Shown here in pieces: positions 20,501 to 28,343 of a stretch of 54,332 nt of DNA (positions are counted from its first letter, which is position 1; every line of letters starts with the position of its first letter). A model generated the notes under the pieces. That model saw only the letters and a list, made by a program, of their open reading frames with translations, was not told the DNA's origin and did no database searches. The position numbers and the translations under genes are program-made. The stretch spans positions 1-54,332 of the forward strand of contig CANNQU010000014.1 in assembly GCA_947507965.1 (NCBI GenBank). The letters are read 5' to 3'. Origin of the DNA: Bacteroidota bacterium. GTDB taxonomy: Bacteria > Bacteroidota > Bacteroidia > UKL13-3.

Positions 20501-21069
20501 ATCTCGAATTTTATTATAAAAACCATGGTGATGAACGACATTCCAACGATAAAGTATGGATTCGTGGAAGTATGAACAATGCATGGATCGAAGTATTTAC
20601 CTTAATACCTTACGACACGCTAAAATCGGGAGTTTTTTATCTTGTATCAGGCATTCCGATCGATTCAATTTTAAGCGTTAATGGGCAAACACTCTCTACC
20701 AATACTCAGATACGGTGGGGACAACAGGACAATAATAAAGCCTCGAATGATGGAAACTCAGCTAGCGGTGATGGAATAAGTTTCGACGATATACGGGTAT
20801 ATAATATTGCCATCGTAGGCATGAGCGATGCGAATGTATCGGTAGGTGAGATCAAAATTTATCCAAACCCTGCCCAAGGAGAAGTAACTGTGATTGGTTT
20901 AACAACGCAAGCTACCCTTACCTTAATGGATGTTACAGGCAAAATAATACACGTTAACGATTCATCTAAATCATGTACATTGAATACCAGTATGCTAGTC
21001 AAAGGAATATATTTATTGAATATTGCCAACGAAAGCATGAATATTACCAAGAAATTAATTATAGAGTGA
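17542..21069 (+). CDS. Secreted M4 (thermolysin-family) protease with PKD, CUB and T9SS tail
   Basis: 1175-residue exoprotease. Order: signal peptide (1-19); propeptide with FTP/PepSY-type regions (about 25-230); M4 catalytic domain (about 235-560) with zinc motif HEITH (378-382) and third ligand Glu402 in GGLNES; PKD domain (about 565-632, WDFGDGST); CUB-like domain (about 650-775); a beta-rich region that may include a jelly-roll; and a type IX secretion sorting domain (about 1100-1175, starting KIYPNPAQGE and ending KKLIIE). It should cross the outer membrane through the type IX system and degrade external proteins. A bidirectional terminator follows at once. Confidence 0.94.
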   Translation: MRKFFTITFLFCSLIVTKSQSLLGLEAAKYIAQTDEIRLDQEGRKPVFIHFHASSTLLFENFTLWAISNLHLKGNNSLVLVGQEKDALEMVHYRYQQYFNGRPVAYSMLIVHTLKGRIISLNGDYYPGLSDVFQSNFSESEALRKAIDAIGASKYAWEDLPMESMIKYIDNQLSATYYPKGELVYISKNNSLKVEDFRLAYKFNLYAMEPMSRTNIFVDASNGEILFTENLIHTSNVIGTAHTKYSGIKSFTTDSTAPGSYRLRETGRGLGVETLNFKNGTSTAAAIDFTDTDNDWNNINAQKDEVATDAHWGAEQTYDYFKNSYNRNSIDGNGFKLRSYVHYSNNYNNAFWNGQYMTYGDGNGTTFSPLTALDVCGHEITHGLTSNTANLVYQNESGGLNESFSDIFGTTIEYYGRNGAGNWKIGEDMTPGGNGIRSMQNPKLFNHPNTYLKQYWIAAGGTDNGGVHTNSGVQNYWYYLMCQGGSGTNDNAKAYTVPGMGMVKAGAISFRSLTFYLTPNSQFSDARFYAIQATKDLYGPCAPEVKITTNTWAAVGVGNDFDSTVKALFYSNDTLICGNTGTAAFLNTSSNAATYVWDFGDGSTKSTVSNPSHTYAVAGNYTVKLKVGSCSTPVVFDSITKVSYINVAPTNPICLSQKMPSGTLTGTTINLCSGKLMDNGGVGNYTANTNSKRTISPTNAGFIIIKFNSFSFENGYDYLYVYDGPTTASPLIGKYTGTNLPNGGTITTTGGSVTFVQSTDAAVENAGFDLDWQCYLKTSNDIAVIKIFPISSLRQNTPTYTSSSTVTALIKNIGTVAQSNIPVSYRVNGGAIVSTVSPPGLMLPNDIDTIVFPTPITNTIGVFNLKVFSTLFTDTTRVNDTSNISFKIVENAPVILPFNEGFENMNKDSSNKKVFALTGAEKIDYESNDTVNYCRYRNTPFSIAPNSGVRLITLDRSPPVAGNDTSFSNYLILTLNLTNYLVQNKVYLEFYYKNHGDERHSNDKVWIRGSMNNAWIEVFTLIPYDTLKSGVFYLVSGIPIDSILSVNGQTLSTNTQIRWGQQDNNKASNDGNSASGDGISFDDIRVYNIAIVGMSDANVSVGEIKIYPNPAQGEVTVIGLTTQATLTLMDVTGKIIHVNDSSKSCTLNTSMLVKGIYLLNIANESMNITKKLIIE

Positions 21070-21084
21070 GATTCAAATTGATGT

Positions 21085-21121
21085 AAAAAGAAGCTGCGCA
21101 ACAAGTCGCGGCTTCTTTTTT
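21085..21121. terminator. Bidirectional rho-independent terminator
   Basis: AAAAAGAAGC pairs with GCTTCTTTTT, with a GCG/CGC inner stem and a T.G pair; T-runs follow on both strands. It can end both the M4 protease transcript (+) and the YbdK/ATP-grasp operon (-). Confidence 0.88.
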
Positions 21122-21235
21122 GTATTCAATAAAATGGAACTAATCCTGGAGAAACGAAACAACCAGAAATTCATTGAAATGGCATTGACGACCTCAAGGA
21201 AAACCGTTTCACACGGCTCGAAGGACGATAAACCA

Positions 21236-22339
21236 TTAGGTGCCCGAAATGGTTTGGGCTAAAATATAATCGACTACATCATTCAAGTTTTGAGTATGAT
21301 TGAATACGGCAAGCTGCCGGTCGGCACCAGTGCCACGTTCAAGCATTTTACTAATATAGTTAATATCCTCGCGGCAACCCAACCCATCCACTACATCGTC
21401 AATAAAATCAATTATCTCACCTATTAAATACCGAGTATTTACTTCCGTTTGTTTGCCAAAATCAACCAATAAACCATCAATGCCATACCGGCTGGCACGC
21501 CATTTATTTTCATTTAGCAAGGCTCGTTTATATACAATAAACGACTGATTGTTTTGTCGCAGTTGATATAGCTTTGCACAAAGGCATTGAAACAAAGCAG
21601 TGATAGCCAATGTTTCATCAACTAACATGGGGATATCACAGATCCTAAATTCAATGGTATCATAGAATGGGTGCACCCGCAAATCCCACCATATTTTTTT
21701 TGCGTTATCGATGCAGTTCGTTTTTATTAAAAGCTTAATATAATTATCATATTCTTCAATACTTTCGAAATAATCGGGAATGCCGGTGCGTGGAAACTTG
21801 TCGAATACTTTGGTACGAAAGGATTTGAATCCTGTATTCCGTCCTTCCCAAAATGGCGAGTTCGTGCTTAAGGCAAACACATGGGGCAGAAAATAACGTA
21901 CGGTATTCGCGATAAAATTTGCCAACTCACGATCTTGCATGCCAACATGAACATGCAAGCCGAAAATTAAATTGCTACGAGCCGCATCTTGCATCTCGTT
22001 CACAATTTCATGATAACGTGGGTTTTCGGTGATCATCTGCTTATCCCATCGACTAAAAGGATGAGTTCCGGCCGCACCAATACGTAAACCTAAATCGCAT
22101 GCTAAATTCGACACCGAGCGTCGAAGCATGGTTAGATCGTCTCGAGCCTCAGCGGTATTTCTACAAATTTTGGTACCTACCTCTACCACTGCTTGATGCA
22201 TCTCTGCCTTCACCTGATCTTCAAGAAGAATCTTTTGTGCACCGGAAACTATTTTTTGGTCATGCGAAGCCAACTCCCGGGTTACGGGGTCAACAACCAT
22301 ATACTCTTCTTCAATTCCTATTGTAAATTCGTTAGACAT
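21236..22339 (-). CDS. GCS2/YbdK-type carboxylate-amine ligase
   Basis: ATP-dependent amidoligase of the glutamate-cysteine ligase 2 family, 367 residues (E. coli YbdK has 372). It joins a carboxylate, usually the gamma-carboxyl of glutamate, to an amine. Motifs are the N-terminal GIEEEYMVVDP with metal-binding glutamates, GLHVHVGM, the segment RNTGFKSFR and the strand FRICDIP. It lies 65 bp downstream of the ATP-grasp gene, in the same direction and under its promoter. The products likely act in sequence, the YbdK enzyme making an amide and the ATP-grasp protein extending it, or the reverse. The substrates are not evident, and ordinary glutathione synthesis is less likely because the ATP-grasp partner is not GshB-like. 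Confidence 0.9.
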   Translation of the reverse strand: MSNEFTIGIEEEYMVVDPVTRELASHDQKIVSGAQKILLEDQVKAEMHQAVVEVGTKICRNTAEARDDLTMLRRSVSNLACDLGLRIGAAGTHPFSRWDKQMITENPRYHEIVNEMQDAARSNLIFGLHVHVGMQDRELANFIANTVRYFLPHVFALSTNSPFWEGRNTGFKSFRTKVFDKFPRTGIPDYFESIEEYDNYIKLLIKTNCIDNAKKIWWDLRVHPFYDTIEFRICDIPMLVDETLAITALFQCLCAKLYQLRQNNQSFIVYKRALLNENKWRASRYGIDGLLVDFGKQTEVNTRYLIGEIIDFIDDVVDGLGCREDINYISKMLERGTGADRQLAVFNHTQNLNDVVDYILAQTISGT

Positions 22340-22404
22340 AATGATAGAATGGTCAATAAATAATGGTTCGTGAATACGATGATGTTATTATGAAAAAAAA
22401 TGAA

Positions 22405-23451
22405 TTACTTATCCTTTTTCTGAATGCTTTTTTTAGCAATTTCACCTGCCGATTTTGGAGCCTTTTGTTTCGTTATTTTCGTGGCGGCTATATTCTCGAT
22501 TTTCTTTCCAGCTACCGCTTGTTGCATGAAAGTACCCCACGTAAGATTCATCACCCCCGGTTTAAATTCTTTTGCTTTTTCGATGGCAAAATTTGCGGAA
22601 GTTTCCACTACCCAATCAAAATTTTCTTGCCCAACGCTCTTAATATCGGCATCGGGTGCCGGATTGCAGAAATCAATAGCAATAGGTATTCCATCGCGCA
22701 CCGCAAATTCTACGGTATTAAAATCATACCCTAGTGCTTTATTCAACCGTAAAACGTAATCATGAATCGTACTTAATAAAGCTTTCGAAGCTTCGCCTTT
22801 GTCGCTTTCATAACGAAGGTGATGTGGGTTAGCTGGTTCATAACGCATAATACGCACGTGCTTACCTCCGATACAATAACAACGGAAATAATCGGTAAAG
22901 TCAATCGTTTCCTGAAGCAGCATGACCAATTGTCCCGTCTCATTATATTTTTCAAAGAAATCGGCTTGCGTATCGAGTTTGTAAACACTCTTCCATCCAC
23001 CGCCATCAAAAGGTTTCATAAAAGTGGAAGACCCGAGATAGTCAAACATACCATCCCAATCCATCGGAAATTTTAAATTCCGGAATGACAGATCCGTTGT
23101 ATCATTAGGGCGATCTTTGGAAGGCAGTAAAACCGTTTTGGGAACCGGCACACCGACTTTGATAGCCAGTGCGTTATTAAAAAACTTTTCATCGGCACTC
23201 CACCAAAATGGATTGTTCACCACGGCAGTGCCCGAGAGAGCAGCATTTTTTAACATCCCGCGATAAAACGGGATATCCTGGCTTATCCGATCAAAAATTA
23301 CAGCATATCGTGGATCTTCCCCTTGCACCACTTTGTCGATTGATACTGGCTCTGCGGTGATCCCGGATACTTTTTTTTCATTAATTCGTTCCACGAATGC
23401 TTCCGGAAAACTATGTTCCATTCCGTGTAAAATTCCAATAATTTTTGTCAT
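22405..23451 (-). CDS. ATP-grasp domain protein (putative peptide/amide ligase)
   Basis: 348-residue ATP-grasp enzyme: ATP activates a carboxylate as acyl phosphate, then an amine attacks. The N-terminal pre-ATP-grasp region spans about 1-110. The ATP-grasp core follows, with FMKPFDGGGWKSVY holding the nucleotide-binding lysine and a Gly loop (about 165-178). The acidic and Asn metal ligands are in NTVEFA and IDFCNPAPD (about 245-275). The C-terminal 35 residues are Lys-rich and look disordered. It is the first gene of the operon with YbdK and is divergent from an esterase. It is not close to GshB, RimK, DdlA or CarB in its motifs. Confidence 0.85.
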   Translation of the reverse strand: MTKIIGILHGMEHSFPEAFVERINEKKVSGITAEPVSIDKVVQGEDPRYAVIFDRISQDIPFYRGMLKNAALSGTAVVNNPFWWSADEKFFNNALAIKVGVPVPKTVLLPSKDRPNDTTDLSFRNLKFPMDWDGMFDYLGSSTFMKPFDGGGWKSVYKLDTQADFFEKYNETGQLVMLLQETIDFTDYFRCYCIGGKHVRIMRYEPANPHHLRYESDKGEASKALLSTIHDYVLRLNKALGYDFNTVEFAVRDGIPIAIDFCNPAPDADIKSVGQENFDWVVETSANFAIEKAKEFKPGVMNLTWGTFMQQAVAGKKIENIAATKITKQKAPKSAGEIAKKSIQKKDK

Positions 23452-23537
23452 GACCGATTTTTTTTAATATTAATTTTATGTTGTTATCATTCCATTCCCA
23501 AATAATATTCAATCAACTATTTAAAGTTGTTATTTTA

Positions 23538-23568
23538 CAAAGCTAAAAATCAAATTATTAAATCCAAA
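23538..23568 (-). promoter_or_regulatory. Putative promoter for the ATP-grasp/YbdK operon
   Basis: Minus strand: TTTG, 19 nt, TAGCTTTG, an ideal Bacteroidota match. It lies in the 160-bp divergent region shared with the esterase and gives a leader of about 85 nt. Confidence 0.65.
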
Positions 23569-23611
23569 TTTATTTATCTTTATTTAAAAAAAAGATATTT
23601 TCGCGCCTTAC

Positions 23612-24394
23612 ATGTTTGTATTTAACATTTTCTCTAAATTCCTAAAACGGCAAATAACCGTTGAACTCTTTGTACCACATGATGCCGCCTCACAGGAAGC
23701 TCAATTGGAGCTCCTGGTTTTAAATGACGGGCAGGACACTAAATCCCTAAATTTATTATCCATATTACATAACGTATATGCTGAGGGGCAAATGAAACCG
23801 ATGGTAATTGCAGCCATCTACGCAGATACCCACCGGTTGGATGATTATGGTGTGGCCGGAATATTAGACTATAAGAAAAGAGGCAAAACGGCTCGGCAGT
23901 ATCAACTTTTCATCGTGAATGAATTAATCCAATTTGTAGCGGCGAAAATAAAAATCAGTAACTTTAAGCGACATCATATTGCCGGTTTTTCTATGGGTGC
24001 TTTAAGCGCCTTTGATACGGCCTGGAAATACGACACTTTTTTTTATAGTGCAGCATGTTTCTCCGGTTCGTTTTGGTGGCGCAGTCTCGATTTAAACGAT
24101 GGTTATAACGATCATAGCCATAGAATAATGCTTGAAAGAGTGAAACATACCCTCGTTAAGCCAAAACTAAAAATCTGGTTTCAAACGGGTCAGCTTGATG
24201 AAACACACGACAGAAACGAGAATGGCTTAATCGATAGCATCGACGACACCACCGATTTAATACAACTATTGGTTAACAAAGGATTTCGAATGCACTTCGA
24301 TATTTATTATAGAGAAGTAGAAGATGGAAGGCATAATTTTGAGACCTGGAGCCTCATTTTCCCTGAATACTTGATTTGGTTAAATTACATCTAA
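23612..24394 (+). CDS. Esterase D/Fes-type alpha/beta hydrolase
   Basis: 260-residue alpha/beta hydrolase of the putative esterase (esterase D/enterochelin esterase-like) family. The nucleophile is Ser127 in GFSMG. The acid is probably Asp in the LDETHDRNENG region, and the base is the His in DGRHNFETW near the C-terminus. There is no signal peptide, so cytoplasmic. It is divergently transcribed from the ATP-grasp/YbdK operon over a 160-bp intergenic region, so it may release or trim the product of those ligases. That link is inference from position only. Its last three codons and stop form part of the left arm of a large hairpin. Confidence 0.85.
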   Translation: MFVFNIFSKFLKRQITVELFVPHDAASQEAQLELLVLNDGQDTKSLNLLSILHNVYAEGQMKPMVIAAIYADTHRLDDYGVAGILDYKKRGKTARQYQLFIVNELIQFVAAKIKISNFKRHHIAGFSMGALSAFDTAWKYDTFFYSAACFSGSFWWRSLDLNDGYNDHSHRIMLERVKHTLVKPKLKIWFQTGQLDETHDRNENGLIDSIDDTTDLIQLLVNKGFRMHFDIYYREVEDGRHNFETWSLIFPEYLIWLNYI

Positions 24395-24444
24395 TAAAAA
24401 AAGTCGCATCGCAACGCGATACGACTTTTTTTATTAGATGTAAT
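24384..24444. terminator. Exceptionally long bidirectional terminator hairpin
   Basis: Perfect 23-bp inverted repeat (24384-24406 with 24422-24444). A C/A mismatch, a 5-bp stem (ATCGC/GCGAT) and a 3-nt loop sit at the tip. Each arm carries a 7-nt A or T run, so it should terminate both the esterase (+) and the PpiD-like gene (-). The left arm includes the last codons and stop of the esterase. Confidence 0.88.
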
Positions 24445-24446
24445 GG

Positions 24447-26561
24447 TTAGTATCGGTATCTAAGATCCTTAACTTTATACTTCGTTTTTAAGGCTTCTGT
24501 CACACTATATTCAGTGCTTTGCTTTGCCTCATTAATTTTACTGCCCTGTTGTGCTTTAATGGCATTTGCATCGGTAGCAGGAGCATCAAGAATTTCCGTC
24601 ATAAATAACACATACACTCCATTTTGTCCTTGAATAGGCTTACTAAATTTTTGTTTTGGAAGCGTTACCATCGTAGCTAAAACTTCCGGTTCGTTGCCAA
24701 TATATTCCAGGTTTGAATTTGAAAATACGGCCCCTTTAATATCCTGAGCTACCGATCCAAAGCTTATCGCCAGTTGTTCAGGCGTTTGAGCTGTTTTTAA
24801 ATTCTCATTAAACTTGTCAATTAATACTTTCGCTTTTTTATCTTTCAAAGCAAAAGCAGCTAAGTCGGTTACCTCTTCAGCTTTAAGATTTCCTTCCGGT
24901 AAAATTTCTTTCAAGCAAACAAGCACATATTTGTCGTCGATTGTATTAATTGGTGATACGTCATTAATTTTTGCACGGTACATCCATGACAAAATTGATT
25001 TTGGGTTTTGCAATCCGGGAATAAACTTATTGGTGCTGCTCAAATCGGCTGTACGCATTTGAACACCACGAGACTTACAAACATCTGAAAAAGACGTATA
25101 ATCGGTACTGTAACTTGCCAGGTCGGCAACAACGGCATAAGCACCATCAATTGTTTTTTGTGAAGAAAAAATATTTCTTGAAATTTCATACAATACCACC
25201 TTTTTTACGGGTGTTTTCTTGGTAGGTGCTGTATTTTTTACTACATGGTATCCAAATTGACTTAGCACGACACTCATTTGTCCAACCGGAGTACTTTTCA
25301 CGCCATCCTCAAATTCCTTTACCATTCCCCCAACACCAAACCAACCTAAATCGCCACCCTTATCCTTGGTGCCATCAGTACCATAAAGCTTTGCTGCGGC
25401 CTCAAATGTTTTTTTGCCAGTTAATATCTCCATCATGTATTGATAGGCTAAATTTTTTGCTTTGGCACTATCACCATTTTCAATACGAACTAAAATATGA
25501 CTTGCTTTAAATGAATCGATTGTTTCAATTACTACCTTTTTTAATTTTACCACTTTGTAAGCATTACCACTGAGGAATGGTCCATATACAGTGCCAACCG
25601 GAGCATTAAAAAGGGAGTCGGCAACACCCTTATCTAATTGTTCTTTCGAAAAGGCGGTATTGTTATTGGTACCTTGGCGCTGATAAACAAACAAAGAATC
25701 ATTCACCGCAATTTTAAATTCATCGGCTACACCATTACCCCAAAATTTCACTTCAGCCGTATCTTCACCAGATGGAACAAAATCAAAATAAACATAGTTA
25801 ATTCGACGTATTTCTTCATCCCTTTTATACTTTTCTTTGTTTTTCTTGTAAAAAGCGGTTACCTCTTCCGGCGTCACTTTTATGGTGGTATCGTTATAAT
25901 TTACATATTGTTGAGATACGTACTGAAATGAATATTTTTTATTGGATTCGGAAAACTTATTACTAATTTCAAGCGACGTAATATAGGCGGCACTCTTGGT
26001 CATGGCCGTATATTTCTCATTCATTCGTTGGATGCTAAACTCTTCTTCAAAAGGCAACCATTGAGCATGCACCTCACCATTAGGATCATCATCCAATCGC
26101 TTTAAAAAACTGATGGCACTGTTCGGGTCATACACATTATCTTTTCCAGCAAAAGATTTTCTCACGATATCGGTAGCAAACTCTTCGGTAGTACAGATGG
26201 TGTATATTTCTTCGCCAGTTACATCGATGCCCAGTTTTTCATATTGTGGATTCAATACCTTCTCCTGAATCATTTGCTGCCATACCCGATCTCTAAACGA
26301 TTCCTTCAATTGTTCATCGGCTGTAGCATTTGGATTTCGCTTTAGATATTTATCTACTTCAATATTGGTTCTGTTTTCTAAATCCTTATAATCAATATTA
26401 TCGCCATTAATGGAGCCGATGCTTGAATCATCGCCATTTCCACCAAAAAGTGAGTTTTTACCGGATAAGGCATCCTGAACTAAAAACATGAATAATGCAA
26501 GCGAAATAACGACTACCGAAATTTTCCCTCCTTTGTTTCGCAATGTTTGAATAACTCCCAT
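24447..26561 (-). CDS. PpiD/SurA-like peptidyl-prolyl isomerase, membrane anchored
   Basis: 704-residue periplasmic folding factor held by one N-terminal helix (about residues 12-32, VVVISLALFMFL). The chosen ATG at 26561 gives the start MGVIQTLRNKGGK, which fits the family; the frame continues 41 codons upstream, but a promoter lies there and that peptide looks unrelated. Domains: helix, SurA_N-like chaperone region (to about 330), a parvulin rotamase domain (about 350-445, with ASHILV and GGDLGWFG), then a second chaperone/rotamase-like part. It probably helps outer membrane proteins fold. It ends at the large hairpin shared with the esterase. Confidence 0.93.
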   Translation of the reverse strand: MGVIQTLRNKGGKISVVVISLALFMFLVQDALSGKNSLFGGNGDDSSIGSINGDNIDYKDLENRTNIEVDKYLKRNPNATADEQLKESFRDRVWQQMIQEKVLNPQYEKLGIDVTGEEIYTICTTEEFATDIVRKSFAGKDNVYDPNSAISFLKRLDDDPNGEVHAQWLPFEEEFSIQRMNEKYTAMTKSAAYITSLEISNKFSESNKKYSFQYVSQQYVNYNDTTIKVTPEEVTAFYKKNKEKYKRDEEIRRINYVYFDFVPSGEDTAEVKFWGNGVADEFKIAVNDSLFVYQRQGTNNNTAFSKEQLDKGVADSLFNAPVGTVYGPFLSGNAYKVVKLKKVVIETIDSFKASHILVRIENGDSAKAKNLAYQYMMEILTGKKTFEAAAKLYGTDGTKDKGGDLGWFGVGGMVKEFEDGVKSTPVGQMSVVLSQFGYHVVKNTAPTKKTPVKKVVLYEISRNIFSSQKTIDGAYAVVADLASYSTDYTSFSDVCKSRGVQMRTADLSSTNKFIPGLQNPKSILSWMYRAKINDVSPINTIDDKYVLVCLKEILPEGNLKAEEVTDLAAFALKDKKAKVLIDKFNENLKTAQTPEQLAISFGSVAQDIKGAVFSNSNLEYIGNEPEVLATMVTLPKQKFSKPIQGQNGVYVLFMTEILDAPATDANAIKAQQGSKINEAKQSTEYSVTEALKTKYKVKDLRYRY

Positions 26562-26595
26562 ATTATTGTACCTATTTGATTTTTTTTGAAGCGTG

Positions 26596-26626
26596 CAAAT
26601 GTATGTAAAAGTGCTGCAATAGACAA
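26596..26626 (-). promoter_or_regulatory. Putative promoter for the PpiD-like gene
   Basis: Minus strand: TTG, 20 nt, TACATTTG. The leader is about 30 nt to the ATG at 26561. The promoter falls inside the upstream extension of the open frame and so supports the shorter start. Confidence 0.6.
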
Positions 26627-26724
26627 GTATTTTTAATGGAATATAAAATAAGTATAAATCACCATTATCAGCATCCTGATTCATCCTAGTGAATGCTCAG
26701 ACTATCGTAAATAGACTTGGAAAC

Positions 26725-26757
26725 AAAAAAGAGGCTGCCCATTTCTGACCGCCTCTT
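26725..26757 (-). terminator. Rho-independent terminator after the small membrane protein gene
   Basis: Minus strand: AAGAGGC pairs with GCCTCTT, followed by TTTT. It lies 59 nt after the stop codon of the 108-residue membrane protein. Confidence 0.8.
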
Positions 26758-26815
26758 ATACGTTACAAGTAACCGTAAATCCTATCCTTTAAATAGTGAT
26801 AGCATCGTACGGTAA

Positions 26816-27142
26816 CTAGATTAGAATGATTAGCAAAATAAGAATAAGAATTAAGGCTGAGCTAGAAAGATAAACACCTGTTCCTGGACCACTTAATTGC
26901 TTTTTCATACCACGAAGTTCATTTTTTAATTTACTTCTTTCGCCTGATGAAATATCCTCACTTCGCATGGTCCTTATTTCGTTTACTCGGCTTGTAATTC
27001 TGGAAGTTTCCTCCTGTGTAATTCCGTTCGGCAATTGACCGGAAGAAGCTGTACCGGGGTGAATCACAGTAGTAACCGCTAGTACGCCTGTACTTGTAAA
27101 TACGAATGCAAAAAACAAAATGATGCTAATTAAATTTTTCAT
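26816..27142 (-). CDS. Small exported membrane protein, hypothetical
   Basis: 108 residues, unrecognised function. N-terminal signal peptide or helix (1-23, ending VLA). A charged central helix follows (about 45-85, rich in Arg, Glu and Lys, with coiled-coil character), then GVYLSSSALILIL, a C-terminal membrane helix made almost only of Leu and Ile. Bacteroidota genomes often carry small proteins with this layout (charged linker, GVY plus Ile/Leu helix). It is a single-gene transcription unit: own -7 box at 27183-27190 and own terminator. Confidence 0.75.
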   Translation of the reverse strand: MKNLISIILFFAFVFTSTGVLAVTTVIHPGTASSGQLPNGITQEETSRITSRVNEIRTMRSEDISSGERSKLKNELRGMKKQLSGPGTGVYLSSSALILILILLIILI

Positions 27143-27182
27143 TGGAATAATTTTTAAGTGAATGGATAGATAATTTAGGATG

Positions 27183-27190
27183 CAAAGTTA
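27183..27190 (-). promoter_or_regulatory. Putative -7 box (TAACTTTG) for the small membrane protein gene
   Basis: Minus-strand TAnnTTTG match 40 nt before the ATG at 27142. No -33 at proper spacing. Confidence 0.4.
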
Positions 27191-27289
27191 CCAAGCCAAT
27201 GCACTGAAGTATTGCAGAATTCGAAATAAAGGTTACATAATTCGCCGATATCCTCCATGGCAAGGGTCGAAAAAGTAATTCTACTAGCG

Positions 27290-28267
27290 TTACTTATACG
27301 TAACCACTTTCACGGCTTTTATCACCTGAGCAACACTAGGCAAAAAGGCCTCGATAAAAGTAGGGGCATAACCTAATGGCGTATCCGTTGTGGTAACGCG
27401 ATGTATTGGAGCATCAAGATAATCAAAAGCATGTTTTTGAATTTGATATGTTATTTCGGAAGAGATAGACGCTACTGGCCAAGCCTCCTCAACAATAACT
27501 AATCGTCCGGTTTTTTTTACCGATGCAACGATGGTATCGTGATCTAATGGTCGAATCGTTCGCAAGTCAATCACTTCTGCGTGAATACCTTCTTTCTGCA
27601 AATCATCGGCAGCTTGTAATGCTACTTTTAATATTTTACCAAAAGATACAATGGTAACGTCATCCCCAGGCCTTTTCACTTCCGCCTTTCCAATAGGGAT
27701 AAAATATTCTTCTTCGGGCACTTCCCCTTTATCGGCGTACATCTGCTCACTTTCCATAAACAACACCACGTCATTATCACGTATCGCAGTCTTTAATAAA
27801 CCTTTGGCATCATACGGGTTAGCCGGAACAATTACTTTAAGGCCGGGGCAATTGGCAAACCAGTTTTCAAAAGCCTGTGAATGCTGAGCACCCAATTGGC
27901 CTGCACTTGCCGTAGGCCCTCTAAATACGATTGGGCAGCTAAATTGTCCACCACTCATACTTAAAATTTTAGCAGCGCTATTAATTATCTGATCAATCGC
28001 TACGAGTGAAAAATTAAAGGTCATAAACTCCACCACCGGGCGCAAACCATTCATTGCTGCTCCAATGGCGATCCCTGTAAATCCAAGTTCGGCAATCGGG
28101 GTATCAATCACTCTTTTATCACCAAACTCCGCCAGCATACCCTGACTCACTTTGTATGCGCCATTATATTCGGCTACCTCTTCTCCAATCAAAAACACTT
28201 TTTCATCGTATCGCATTTCCTCGCTGAGGGCTTCACGAATGGCTTCTCTAAATTGTATTTGACGCAT
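27290..28267 (-). CDS. pdhB: Pyruvate dehydrogenase E1 component subunit beta
   Basis: Beta subunit (325 residues) of the alpha2-beta2 E1 of pyruvate dehydrogenase, which with the alpha subunit and TPP decarboxylates pyruvate for acetyl-CoA. Features are FREAIREALSEEM at the start, GEEVAEYNGAYKVS, PIAELGFTGIAIGAA, FRGPTASAGQLGAQHSQ and the C-terminal domain with EEAWPV. A branched-chain 2-oxoacid E1 beta is the main alternative. The alpha subunit and E2/E3 genes are not adjacent, unusual for a two-subunit enzyme. A strong terminator separates it from nusG upstream. Confidence 0.93.
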   Translation of the reverse strand: MRQIQFREAIREALSEEMRYDEKVFLIGEEVAEYNGAYKVSQGMLAEFGDKRVIDTPIAELGFTGIAIGAAMNGLRPVVEFMTFNFSLVAIDQIINSAAKILSMSGGQFSCPIVFRGPTASAGQLGAQHSQAFENWFANCPGLKVIVPANPYDAKGLLKTAIRDNDVVLFMESEQMYADKGEVPEEEYFIPIGKAEVKRPGDDVTIVSFGKILKVALQAADDLQKEGIHAEVIDLRTIRPLDHDTIVASVKKTGRLVIVEEAWPVASISSEITYQIQKHAFDYLDAPIHRVTTTDTPLGYAPTFIEAFLPSVAQVIKAVKVVTYK

Positions 28268-28288
28268 TGTTTATTTGTTTCTAAAGGT

Positions 28289-28324
28289 ATAAAAAAACCC
28301 GTTCCATCCTATTTGAAACGGGTT
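28289..28324 (-). terminator. Rho-independent terminator after nusG
   Basis: Minus strand: AACCCGTT pairs with AACGGGTT around a 13-nt loop, followed by TTTTTTT. It ends the tRNA-Trp/secE/nusG transcript before pdhB. Confidence 0.88.
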
Positions 28325-28343
28325 AATTATTGATTTGATTATA

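Noticed and set aside
22363-22734. 123-codon plus-strand frame over the ATP-grasp gene
   Set aside because: Antisense shadow of a well-supported enzyme; aromatic-rich random-looking sequence.
26562-26684. 41-codon upstream extension of the PpiD-like protein
   Set aside because: The extension contains a good promoter, and the peptide does not resemble a signal or any family member. MGVIQTLRNKGGK at 26561 is the family-like start.
27290-28267. Missing transketolase C-subunit
   Set aside because: It shares the fold, but its motifs (EEVAEYNGAYKVS, GAQHSQ) are those of 2-oxoacid dehydrogenase E1 beta.
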